Assembly (NCBI RefSeq): GCF_900155545.1
Contig: NZ_LT732526.1
Location: 1,950,161 to 2,014,160 of the forward strand
From: Clostridium sp. Marseille-P2415
GTDB lineage: Bacteria; Bacillota; Clostridia; Lachnospirales; Lachnospiraceae
DNA length: 64,000 nucleotides
Reading direction: 5' to 3'
In this document: one piece after another, positions 56,803 to 64,000 of the stretch
How the letters are laid out: each line of letters opens with the position of its first letter
Numbering within the stretch: position 1 is the first letter of the stretch
Made by a program: the position numbers and the translations under genes
The notes under the pieces: generated by a model
Databases searched by the model: none
What the model was told of the DNA's origin: nothing
The model's input: the letters and a program-made list of their open reading frames with translations, nothing else

Positions 56803-57276
56803 CTAACTAAGTTCTACATCTGCTTCATAAAGATGATATCCCAAGATTGCTAATGTTGGATTCGCATAGTATATGTCAGTCTTTACATAAATAATTGCGA
56901 TGACGATAAACAGCAATATGAGTACCAGCGTATAGCGAAGTTTGGATAAATCAAAACATATTAAGGGGATGATATATGTAGTTAAGAAAGTTAAATGTTC
57001 ATAAGTCTTATTTTTTATCTTCTTTATCTCAAAATACTCCTGTGTACCAGAAGATATCTTATGGTTAAAAGTTTTTACAAATATTGTACTTATTCCTAAC
57101 ATTATAATACTTATACAAGGAATAATATTTCTTTTTAAAAGTGGAACTAATCCTATAAAACTAGCTTCTTTGCTAAAGTCAATCGGAGCATCGACATTGA
57201 CTACAATTAGCATTAAAAAAAGAAGCCATAATGATGATAAATACATTTGAAATTTCATCCAAGTATTCTTGTACAC
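56803..57276 (-). CDS. Four-helix membrane protein, KwaA-like, possibly truncated
   Basis: 157 residues from a GTG at 57276 with GAGGAGG six bases upstream. Helices at about 8-28, 48-68, 92-108 and 113-131. EHLTFLTTYIIPLICFDLS and the end YYANPTLAILGYHLYEAD resemble what I know of KwaA, the membrane subunit of the Kiwa defence system; I could not check by alignment. KwaA proteins are usually longer; after the stop the same frame reads on only 18 codons. KwaB (DUF4868) is not present next to it. It lies between nurA and the DUF4365 gene. Confidence 0.6.
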   Translation of the reverse strand: MYKNTWMKFQMYLSSLWLLFLMLIVVNVDAPIDFSKEASFIGLVPLLKRNIIPCISIIMLGISTIFVKTFNHKISSGTQEYFEIKKIKNKTYEHLTFLTTYIIPLICFDLSKLRYTLVLILLFIVIAIIYVKTDIYYANPTLAILGYHLYEADVELS

Positions 57277-57391
57277 TTACGTCCTCCTCTTAACATATAT
57301 TCTATAAATTTGATAGCAAGTTTTATCCTCTTGGACTTATGTTTACTCCATCTACAGAAATACAATTTCTTTGTGAGATTACATGTTAAGT

Positions 57392-58720
57392 TTATTTCAA
57401 CGTGTCTCTTACAAAATCTTGAAGTATTTTTGCAGATGGATAATTAGACATTGATGCAATTCCGTTCACCAACTCTATTGGATATAGTGCCCCCTCATAT
57501 TTCCTGCTTATTAACGATGGCAATGTAGCCAATATTCTACCTAATCCCATTATATCTTCTGATTTAGGAAAATCTAAGGATGAAATATATTCACCCGGCG
57601 ACATATTTAAGACCATTTGAGTGTTTTTATCTAATATGACAAATACTTTTTCTCCATAATTAGTTCTAGAACCGTAAGGGTTTATATGTTCAGGTGCCCG
57701 TTGAATTTCCTTTCTAATAAAATCATGGCTTAATACGGCATATTTAATTTCTCCATCATTTAATGGTATAAACCTTTCTATCGTATGTAAATAATCAAAA
57801 TACTTTCCTGATTTTTCACACCCCATTATATGTATAGGACGCCCTATCCGTTTGGCATGATCAAGAAAATTTCTTATACAAGGAACCAATTTAGCATATT
57901 GTCCACCAAGTGTCATCGGTCCATCCTTGATATATAATGTTTCCGACACAAGATTTTTATCTTTGCTTTCCCAATGTAAACGGATAACTGTGAATAGCAT
58001 TAACATTTCCATTATCATCATATATGAGGATGCAACAGTTACAGGAGCACTATCCTCGCTCATATCTAAATGAAAACCTATCATATCCGTGAGAAGAACT
58101 TCTTTACCGCAGAATTTACAGTTATCTACATCCTTATCATAGCCTATGCCATCATCTATTTTGAGTCCGCAATGTGGACATTGAAAATCTGGTGAGTTTT
58201 TATGAACCATATTCCATTTTTCATATACAAGCCACTTCAATGTCTCAAAATATAATCCTTGTTCTTCAATTTTAATTGAGTCAAAAATAGAATGTCTTAC
58301 AGTATCATATATGTTTCCCTTACCGCTTTTAATGTTTTTTAAAGGAAAGACAGTTGAGTGAAAAAGTGCACTATTCTTCATAATTTCTTGGAGCTGTAGT
58401 GGGTGCGGAAATTCTTTATCTATTTTTGCGATTTTGGATTGTTCGATAGTCATTAATGCAGTTTTAACAAACGCAACTTCTTTATTGTTCTCCTGCACAG
58501 GAACATATGAACCATCAACTACCCAAATGTGCTGAAGCACTTTTTCTTTATTGCTGTCATATGTATCCCATATATTATCATTTATATCACTACCCAAACC
58601 TAGATCGTCGATTTCAAAATCATCAATTAATGATTTTACCCATTCGCTTTCGATAACATTTAGATGTCCTAATTTTGAAGCAGATTCAAAAGGCAACCTA
58701 TTTCCAGCTGAATACGCCAT
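57392..58720 (-). CDS. NurA-type nuclease with zinc ribbon
   Basis: 442 residues. NurA signatures: the metal-binding VVDGSYVPV (Asp69) and LYIKDGPMTLGG (Asp266), with a C-terminal helical part near YEGALYPIELV typical of the family. Residues 181-204 carry CPHCG and CKFCG, a four-cysteine zinc ribbon inserted into the fold. NurA is a DNA end-resection nuclease that works with the HerA ring. The gene starts three bases after the herA stop (AAGGGG site), so they are made together. Bacterial HerA/NurA pairs are often in defence islands. Confidence 0.85.
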   Translation of the reverse strand: MAYSAGNRLPFESASKLGHLNVIESEWVKSLIDDFEIDDLGLGSDINDNIWDTYDSNKEKVLQHIWVVDGSYVPVQENNKEVAFVKTALMTIEQSKIAKIDKEFPHPLQLQEIMKNSALFHSTVFPLKNIKSGKGNIYDTVRHSIFDSIKIEEQGLYFETLKWLVYEKWNMVHKNSPDFQCPHCGLKIDDGIGYDKDVDNCKFCGKEVLLTDMIGFHLDMSEDSAPVTVASSYMMIMEMLMLFTVIRLHWESKDKNLVSETLYIKDGPMTLGGQYAKLVPCIRNFLDHAKRIGRPIHIMGCEKSGKYFDYLHTIERFIPLNDGEIKYAVLSHDFIRKEIQRAPEHINPYGSRTNYGEKVFVILDKNTQMVLNMSPGEYISSLDFPKSEDIMGLGRILATLPSLISRKYEGALYPIELVNGIASMSNYPSAKILQDFVRDTLK

Positions 58721-58723
58721 AAT

Positions 58724-60706
58724 TTATTCCCCTTTCTTAGGTTGATATAACTTTGCATATACAGGGATAACAAATCTATGTGACATTGTGAGCATTCTCA
58801 TGTAACCAGGAGTTCTTGACCTTAAAATATCTTCCTCTATTCCTGAAAAGGCTATTTGCATTCTTGTTAATGCCTTTGTTTCATCCTGTGAAGATAAATG
58901 TCCTACAAAGAAGTTTTCTGTTTGTACTAAAAGTTCTTTATTTATTGTAGATGGTGATTGAGTAGAATAAACCATTCCAATATGGAATTTTGCTCCTTCT
59001 TTTGCAAATCTTGAATAAACATCTGTTAAGTCTTTAGATTCAGGTGGAAAAAGATTGTGTGCTTCTTCAAAATATAATTGAATATAACTATCACCGAGTT
59101 TATTTTCAACAAATTTTCTTTCTTGAGCTGAAAATATCTCCTGTGATAGTATATCTGAGAAATATTTTCTAATACGATCTGTTGCATTTCCCAAATCTAA
59201 TATAACGGTTTTACCAGCATTCAACAATTTAACAATATCGGTTAAAAAATCGGTTGCTTGCGATGAATGGTATTCTTTATACTTCGCCAATACAATTGGC
59301 CCACTACTGCCAGTGGAGGGAAATAAGAAGTTAAGTAAGGCCCAGTCTTCCTTATCAAAAAGAGGTTCCTTATCACTATTGTGAAGTTGATCATTACTTT
59401 CTCTTATGTAATTAACAAATATTCGAAGCTCTTGAACTAGCTCAGATAATGTAGTAGGTTGTTCAGGAACATTACCCTTATACGCTTTGTTTCTAAAGTC
59501 TTTATTAAAATGAGGCTCAAGAGGTTTTGTATAATTACATACCAATCCACTTGCTTTAAGTCTTTTTTCATCCGCTTTAAAACCAGCTTCAAATAATATC
59601 GCCCAATATATTTGTATTCTTCTAATCGATCTCGTTTTATCACCATTATCAGAAATAGTTTTTATTTCTTCAAAAGAGGGTAAGGCTACACTTGAAAAAT
59701 TATTTATATAGTTTGAATTTTTATTATCCTCTTTTAGGAATCCACTGAGTATATCTTTGCAAGTATCTGGATTTTCATAAAAATTCAATTTTAATTGCTT
59801 AGAAGGTGTTTCTGCTCGTGGAGTCAACGCATAGACATCACACCTATCCCTATTTGCAGAATAAATTGAAGAGTTTCCATCTTGACTATTGTCATTTGCG
59901 TATTCACCATTAGTATCAAAAATGAGTTGGCCTACATTTTTAGTTTCTGCTGTAGCATCTAGCATTCCCTGTGCAAGTAGCTTTACAACATTAGATTTAC
60001 CTAGCCTTGTTTTTCCAAACATTGCCGTTCTACAACCCATAAAATCTTTCATAGAAATATCTACAGGAATATTTTCGGAAGCTTGTTCTTCAACCCCAAA
60101 TTGGCATTCCATTGTGCGTAATTTTCCTATATTCTGTCTAAACTCTGTTTTAACAGTTCCATTAACTATGATATTAAGTAGTTCTTCATCCGGTGCATAT
60201 ACTTCATATCGATGTGGACTTACTATATTGTTTACATCTCCTGAAAAAGCAAGCTTATCTACATTAAATGGGTCTGCATAAAACATTCCCAGAACATCAC
60301 ATTCAAGTGCTCCCCATTGCAAATCAGACTGTGTCCATAAATCAAGCTCTGGCATAGATCGTTTATGCATTTCGAAATAAGTCTGCTGTACTTGAGCAGT
60401 TAATGGTGTAGGAGCAATACCTTTTACCCGTAGCAATGTAAAATGTGACTTAGTTTGCTTATAATTTGATGGAAGTAAAATCAAATAAGAGCCTCTTGGT
60501 ATCCCTCCAACTTCCATCTTATATGTATCATTAGTTATTATTTTAGCTCCATTATAGCCTAATTCTAATACATAACCCACAAAACGCCATTTACCATATT
60601 CATTCGCGTTTTTATACTTTTCTTGCCTCTCCATAAATTCCTTTACCTTTGTAATAGGATTATTCTCTACATTTGAACTGTCAACCAAATTTTGTAACCC
60701 TGCCAT
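58724..60706 (-). CDS. HerA-family hexameric DNA-translocating ATPase
   Basis: 660 residues. An N-terminal HAS-barrel-like part (about 35-180) precedes the motor domain with Walker A GKTRLGKSN (231-239), a Walker B-type LYFEEAHNLF (about 544-553; FEEA where HerA usually has DEA) and the sensor stretch MVYSTQSPSTINKELLVQT. HerA rings pump DNA into NurA. AAGGAGG precedes the ATG; it is 18 bases after the methyltransferase gene and three before nurA. Confidence 0.88.
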   Translation of the reverse strand: MAGLQNLVDSSNVENNPITKVKEFMERQEKYKNANEYGKWRFVGYVLELGYNGAKIITNDTYKMEVGGIPRGSYLILLPSNYKQTKSHFTLLRVKGIAPTPLTAQVQQTYFEMHKRSMPELDLWTQSDLQWGALECDVLGMFYADPFNVDKLAFSGDVNNIVSPHRYEVYAPDEELLNIIVNGTVKTEFRQNIGKLRTMECQFGVEEQASENIPVDISMKDFMGCRTAMFGKTRLGKSNVVKLLAQGMLDATAETKNVGQLIFDTNGEYANDNSQDGNSSIYSANRDRCDVYALTPRAETPSKQLKLNFYENPDTCKDILSGFLKEDNKNSNYINNFSSVALPSFEEIKTISDNGDKTRSIRRIQIYWAILFEAGFKADEKRLKASGLVCNYTKPLEPHFNKDFRNKAYKGNVPEQPTTLSELVQELRIFVNYIRESNDQLHNSDKEPLFDKEDWALLNFLFPSTGSSGPIVLAKYKEYHSSQATDFLTDIVKLLNAGKTVILDLGNATDRIRKYFSDILSQEIFSAQERKFVENKLGDSYIQLYFEEAHNLFPPESKDLTDVYSRFAKEGAKFHIGMVYSTQSPSTINKELLVQTENFFVGHLSSQDETKALTRMQIAFSGIEEDILRSRTPGYMRMLTMSHRFVIPVYAKLYQPKKGE

Positions 60707-60724
60707 AATAATGCCTCCTTCAAA

Positions 60725-61531
60725 TCATATATTAGCACTTACTATTAATTCGTTATATTGTTGTCGACCTCTTGCCAAACCAGAAATTGAACTATATCTA
60801 TTAACCTCTACCAAATAATAGCCTTCCATATTTTCATATAATGCTCGAACTGCTGGGTGATTGACATTTGTCATAATAATCTTTACATTTCTATCTTTTG
60901 CTCTATGAAGTGATTGAGCTAATCTAACCTGATCATTCCAATTAAATAGCTGAGCCGTATAATTAACAAATCGATTATTTTCATCTTGTACTGAATATGG
61001 AGGATCACAAAACAAAAAGTCCTCTGCCTCCGCCATGTCAATGATCTCTTCAAAATCCCGACAAAATATTTGTGCATTTTGTAAAATTGCTGAGCGTTGT
61101 TCAAAATTATCAGTATTTAGTATCACGTTATTATGAGTACCTATTGGTACATTAAATCCTCCGTTCCCATTTACCCTATATATCCCGTTAAAGCAAGTCC
61201 TATTTAAATAAATCATTCTTGCAGCTATTGTAGCTGGTGTTCTAGGACGCATAGCACGTATTTGATAATAATACTCTTGGCTATGATGTCTACTATGAAC
61301 TCCTAAAGCTCTTTCTACCCTTTGCCAATCATCTCGTATAGCAGAAAATGTCGTAATTAATTCTTGGTTTATATCATTTATTATTGCAATAGGTGGCTCT
61401 AAAAAAAAATATAACGAACCTCCACCTAAAAATGGGTCAATGTATCTATGATATTGTGCTGGAAGTCTATGTTGTTCATGATTAATAAACCAATTTTTCC
61501 CTCCTGCCCATTTTAAAAATGTTTTATCCAT
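60725..61531 (-). CDS. D12-class (Dam-like) DNA adenine methyltransferase
   Basis: 268 residues with the D12-class order of motifs: KWAGGKN (7-13) for S-adenosylmethionine, DPFLGGGSLYF (32-42), NRTCFNGIYRVNGNGGFNVP (110-129) and the catalytic FCDPPYS (174-180). It methylates adenine N6; GATC is the common target of this class but specificity is not readable here. Directly upstream of herA and nurA, which suggests that it marks host DNA so that the HerA/NurA machine attacks only unmodified DNA. Confidence 0.9.
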   Translation of the reverse strand: MDKTFLKWAGGKNWFINHEQHRLPAQYHRYIDPFLGGGSLYFFLEPPIAIINDINQELITTFSAIRDDWQRVERALGVHSRHHSQEYYYQIRAMRPRTPATIAARMIYLNRTCFNGIYRVNGNGGFNVPIGTHNNVILNTDNFEQRSAILQNAQIFCRDFEEIIDMAEAEDFLFCDPPYSVQDENNRFVNYTAQLFNWNDQVRLAQSLHRAKDRNVKIIMTNVNHPAVRALYENMEGYYLVEVNRYSSISGLARGRQQYNELIVSANI

Positions 61532-61592
61532 ATTGATAATAAGCCCCTAAATTCGATTGAAAACAAAAAATTTTCATCAAATATACTTCCTT

Positions 61593-61835
61593 TCATAAGC
61601 TTTTTTCTTTCCTGTATTTTTGTTGCCCTGAAGAAGTCTTTTCAATAGATACAACACATATATCATTCGATTTAATATAGTTTAGAAATAGAGTGCCTAA
61701 CAGTAACCGATTACTACGTGATATTCGATTCCATTCATAGCCTTTAAAAAGGTCACGAAGCAAAAATACTTCACCTGATTTAAGATTTTTTATTTCCTCT
61801 TTCGCAGTTTCTAACAATTCATTAGCATTCTGCAT
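61593..61835 (-). CDS. DUF1413 domain protein
   Basis: 80 residues: LKSGEVFLLRDLFKGYEWNR followed by LLLGTLFLNYIKSND and EKTSSGQQKYRK is the DUF1413 pattern. Small soluble proteins of this family are common in Firmicutes integrative elements; function is unknown, with a regulatory or DNA-binding role possible. It is 61 bases upstream of the methyltransferase gene on the same strand and could lead the operon. No strong ribosome site. Confidence 0.7.
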   Translation of the reverse strand: MQNANELLETAKEEIKNLKSGEVFLLRDLFKGYEWNRISRSNRLLLGTLFLNYIKSNDICVVSIEKTSSGQQKYRKEKSL

Positions 61836-61905
61836 AAATCTACTGTTGTAGCTGATTTATTTCAACAAAATACTGCTCCGCTTGCTTGTCAGGGACTTGC
61901 TCGAT

Positions 61906-61979
61906 ATAATGTCATTATCATTATAGAAAGAAAGTCCCAGAGAACCCACATCCTGCAAGATTTCGTCCTCTGAGACTTT
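61906..61979. mobile_element. Probable left end of a DDE transposon with hairpin
   Basis: TAATGTCATTATCATTATA (61908-61926) and, further in, GGTCATTATAT (61994-62004) repeat the TCATTAT core in the same direction, as transposase-binding ends do. Between them AAAGTCCCAGAG (61931-61942) and CTCTGAGACTTT (61968-61979) form a stem with one mismatch, a likely terminator that shields the element. The transposase genes start at once to the right. Confidence 0.45.
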
Positions 61980-61991
61980 GGTAATTAAACC

Positions 61992-62529
61992 ATGGTCATT
62001 ATATCAGATTTTGAACTGATACTCAATGAGGACACACATATTTTTCGTTAAGAGCAGGGGGATTCTTTATTGTCCGCACTGCATGATGCCGTTAAAGCAC
62101 CGCGACTGGAAGCTTCGCATTTGTAAACGTGACGGTGGAGAAAAGGATTTCATACAAGTGGAACGCATGAAATGCGAGCACTGCAATCGCCTTCATACGG
62201 CGCTGCCAAATACCTTAACACCGTTTAAACACTATGAAACAGATGTAATCTCAGGAGTGCTGGATGATTTAATTACCACTGATGATCTCGATGATGAGAA
62301 TTATCCGTGCGAAGCGACTATGAACCGCTGGCATCACTGGTTGATGGCAAATCGTCTTTACATAAATGGCAAACTGAAATCAGATGGATACAGTAAGTTC
62401 GGTTTCTCTGAAGCTTTACTCTTGTCTGAGATTTCCCTGCTCGACGAACTGCGCTTACGCTGTCAGGACTGGTTAGAAACTGTCCAGCATTTCATATATA
62501 ACTTAGGCGGATTTTTAGTTCCCGCCTGA
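61992..62529 (+). pseudogene. DUF6431 transposon-associated zinc protein, frameshifted
   Basis: From ATG at 61992 the frame reads MVIISDFELILNEDTHIF and then stops; it continues in the next frame with VKSRGILYCPHC after removing one base from the run of five T at 62041-62045. The rest has a CPHC...C.HC zinc pattern and YPCEATMNRWHHWLM, typical of DUF6431 proteins that accompany DDE integrases. Full length would be about 178 residues. Slippage in the T run could restore it, so either pseudogene or programmed frameshift. Confidence 0.7.
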
Positions 62530-62606
62530 TGTTACCTTTGCACCTACTTTGTTTTGTCCTGTCAAGGCACTCTGGTGTATTCTTTCTCCATAAGGAGGAC
62601 GAATCT

Positions 62607-64000
62607 ATGCAGACAAAAGAAATACAGGACTGGCAGGATCAGGCAGCGCTTACCAGATACAGTTTTATTGCTCCGCTTCTGGATCATTCCCTGGATACTG
62701 CCGCTAAAACAAAGCTGCGCAATGAGATCAGTGAAAAGGCAGGAATCTCATTACGAACAATCTACCGCTACGAAAGTGCCTACAAAGAAAACGGGTTTCA
62801 AGGTTTGAAACCACAATCCAAAGAACATGGGGTCTCCAGTCGGCTCCCGGATAACTTTGAAGATCTGCTTTTGCAGGCGATAACTCTAAAGAAAGAAGTT
62901 CCAAAACGTTCCGTTGCCCAGATCATCTGGATACTGGAACTGGAAGGATATGTTGCACCTGGCGTATTGAAAAGGTCCACACTGGAGCGCCATCTGTATA
63001 AAGCTGGGTATGGTGTGAAGCAGATGCAAATGTACAATGATGCCCGGGAGAGTTCTTCGAAACGCTTCTGTAAACCACATCGGATGATGTTAGTCCAGGG
63101 TGACATCAAGTACGGCTGTAAACTACCAATCGGCAAAAATGGTGCCATGGTACAGACCTATCTGTCCTCAGCTATTGACGATCATTCCAGGCTGATCCTT
63201 GCATCTGAATTCTACGATAATCAGGAAGAACTGATTGTGGAGGATACCTTCCGTAAGGTGATCCTGCTTCATGGGAAATTTGATTCATGCTACTTTGATA
63301 ATGGCAGTCAGTATGTAGCCAGACAGCTGAAACTTTCCCTGGGTAAGATCGGAATCCCGATCCATTATGCGAGACCAAGAAGCGGAAAAAGTAAGGGCAA
63401 GATCGAAAAATTCCATCAGGTCGTTGACGCATTCCTTCGAGAAATAAAGCTCCACAAAATCAAAACGCTTTATGAGTTGAACCGATACTGGAAAATATAC
63501 CTTGAAGAAGCATACCAGAATCATCGTCATGAAGGCATTGCGGAGTATTATAAAAGTCTGAATGCAAAAGTGCCAGAGGCTGGTATTACCCCCGTGCAGG
63601 AGTGGAACCGTGACAGCAGAAAACTTGTATATCTGGACACTGCCGTTGTTACAGAAGCATTCCTTCATCATGAAATCCGTAGCGTCGACAAGGGAGCATG
63701 CATAAGCTTCCATGGCAAGACATATGAGACCAAGCCTTCTTTGATTGGCTTCAAGGTTGAGATTACTTATGATCCCAAACTTCCTGAAATCATCACAGTC
63801 TCACATCAGGGTATTGCTCCGTTTGTTGCAAAACCGGTAAGGATTGGGTCTTACTGTGACAAAAATCCGACACTTCCTGTTTCCATGCAGCCGGAAGTCC
63901 CAGAGACTTCCAGGTTTTTAAGCGCTCTCGAAAAAAAGAATGGGCAATCCCGGAAACTGGTAGCCAATGCAATCTCCTTCTCCACTTATGGAAAGGAGGA
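62607..64000 (+). CDS. DDE integrase/transposase, N-terminal part (cut by window end)
   Basis: At least 464 residues, open to the window end. AAGGAGG lies before the ATG. A helix-turn-helix (KAGISLRTIYRYESAYKENG) leads to an rve integrase core with acids in VQGDIKYG, YFDNGSQY and GKIEKFHQV, the DDE triad. A Mu/IS481-like beta-barrel part follows (GKTYETKPSLIGFKVEI). It moves the transposon that also encodes the DUF6431 protein; a partner AAA ATPase gene is expected just beyond the window. Confidence 0.88.
   Translation, partial: MQTKEIQDWQDQAALTRYSFIAPLLDHSLDTAAKTKLRNEISEKAGISLRTIYRYESAYKENGFQGLKPQSKEHGVSSRLPDNFEDLLLQAITLKKEVPKRSVAQIIWILELEGYVAPGVLKRSTLERHLYKAGYGVKQMQMYNDARESSSKRFCKPHRMMLVQGDIKYGCKLPIGKNGAMVQTYLSSAIDDHSRLILASEFYDNQEELIVEDTFRKVILLHGKFDSCYFDNGSQYVARQLKLSLGKIGIPIHYARPRSGKSKGKIEKFHQVVDAFLREIKLHKIKTLYELNRYWKIYLEEAYQNHRHEGIAEYYKSLNAKVPEAGITPVQEWNRDSRKLVYLDTAVVTEAFLHHEIRSVDKGACISFHGKTYETKPSLIGFKVEITYDPKLPEIITVSHQGIAPFVAKPVRIGSYCDKNPTLPVSMQPEVPETSRFLSALEKKNGQSRKLVANAISFSTYGKE

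Overview
The window looks like the chromosome of an anaerobic, low-to-mid GC Firmicute, most likely a Lachnospiraceae/Clostridia member. This is inferred from strong AGGAGG ribosome sites, a YesMN-type two-component system, the cdaA-cdaR pair, an HPr with the GLHLRPA active site and many CW-repeat/GH25 style proteins. No rRNA, tRNA or CRISPR array was found.

Bases 1 to about 41,810 are a stable, densely packed core region. From the left: the N-terminal part of a POT peptide transporter; a three-gene ABC-2 exporter; a minus-strand run of two PLP aminotransferases (one HisC), an AI-2E family permease, a GH25 lysozyme and a MATE pump; a large GGDEF/EAL/PAS protein; a dapF-like/ddl pair with a 4-bp overlap; an AraC regulator and a DUF4349 lipoprotein; an operon running from two unnamed membrane proteins through cdaA-cdaR (c-di-AMP synthesis) to ptsH-ptsI; a MacA/MacB-type efflux operon; a rhamnose-type sugar ABC importer divergent from a YesN/YesM two-component system; a betaine/choline-type ABC importer under a BusR-like GntR/RCK_C repressor with a clearly visible operator over a consensus promoter; and a superoxide dismutase.

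Bases about 41,810 to 64,000 are a visibly AT-richer accessory island full of scars: fragments of a histidine kinase, ParA, an IS1182 transposase, a sugar-phosphate isomerase, a YhcG nuclease and a large serine recombinase, plus a nearly complete but broken IS66 element. Within it are three direct copies of a roughly 60-80 bp repeat (47,657; 48,694; 54,834), two of them just downstream of a stop codon. They bracket PhzF and the helicase region like cassette borders.

The most interesting content is a defence-like block on the minus strand. One operon-like run encodes a DUF1413 protein, a D12-class (Dam-like) adenine methyltransferase, a HerA-type hexameric ATPase, a NurA nuclease with a zinc ribbon, a small membrane protein resembling KwaA, and a DUF4365 nuclease-like protein. 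It is followed by a DUF4365-SF1 helicase fusion of about 1,100 residues and an unrecognised 362-residue protein. I infer a modification-plus-HerA/NurA anti-phage system, with further defence genes in the same island. The right edge is another transposon: a frameshifted DUF6431 gene and a DDE integrase cut by the window end.
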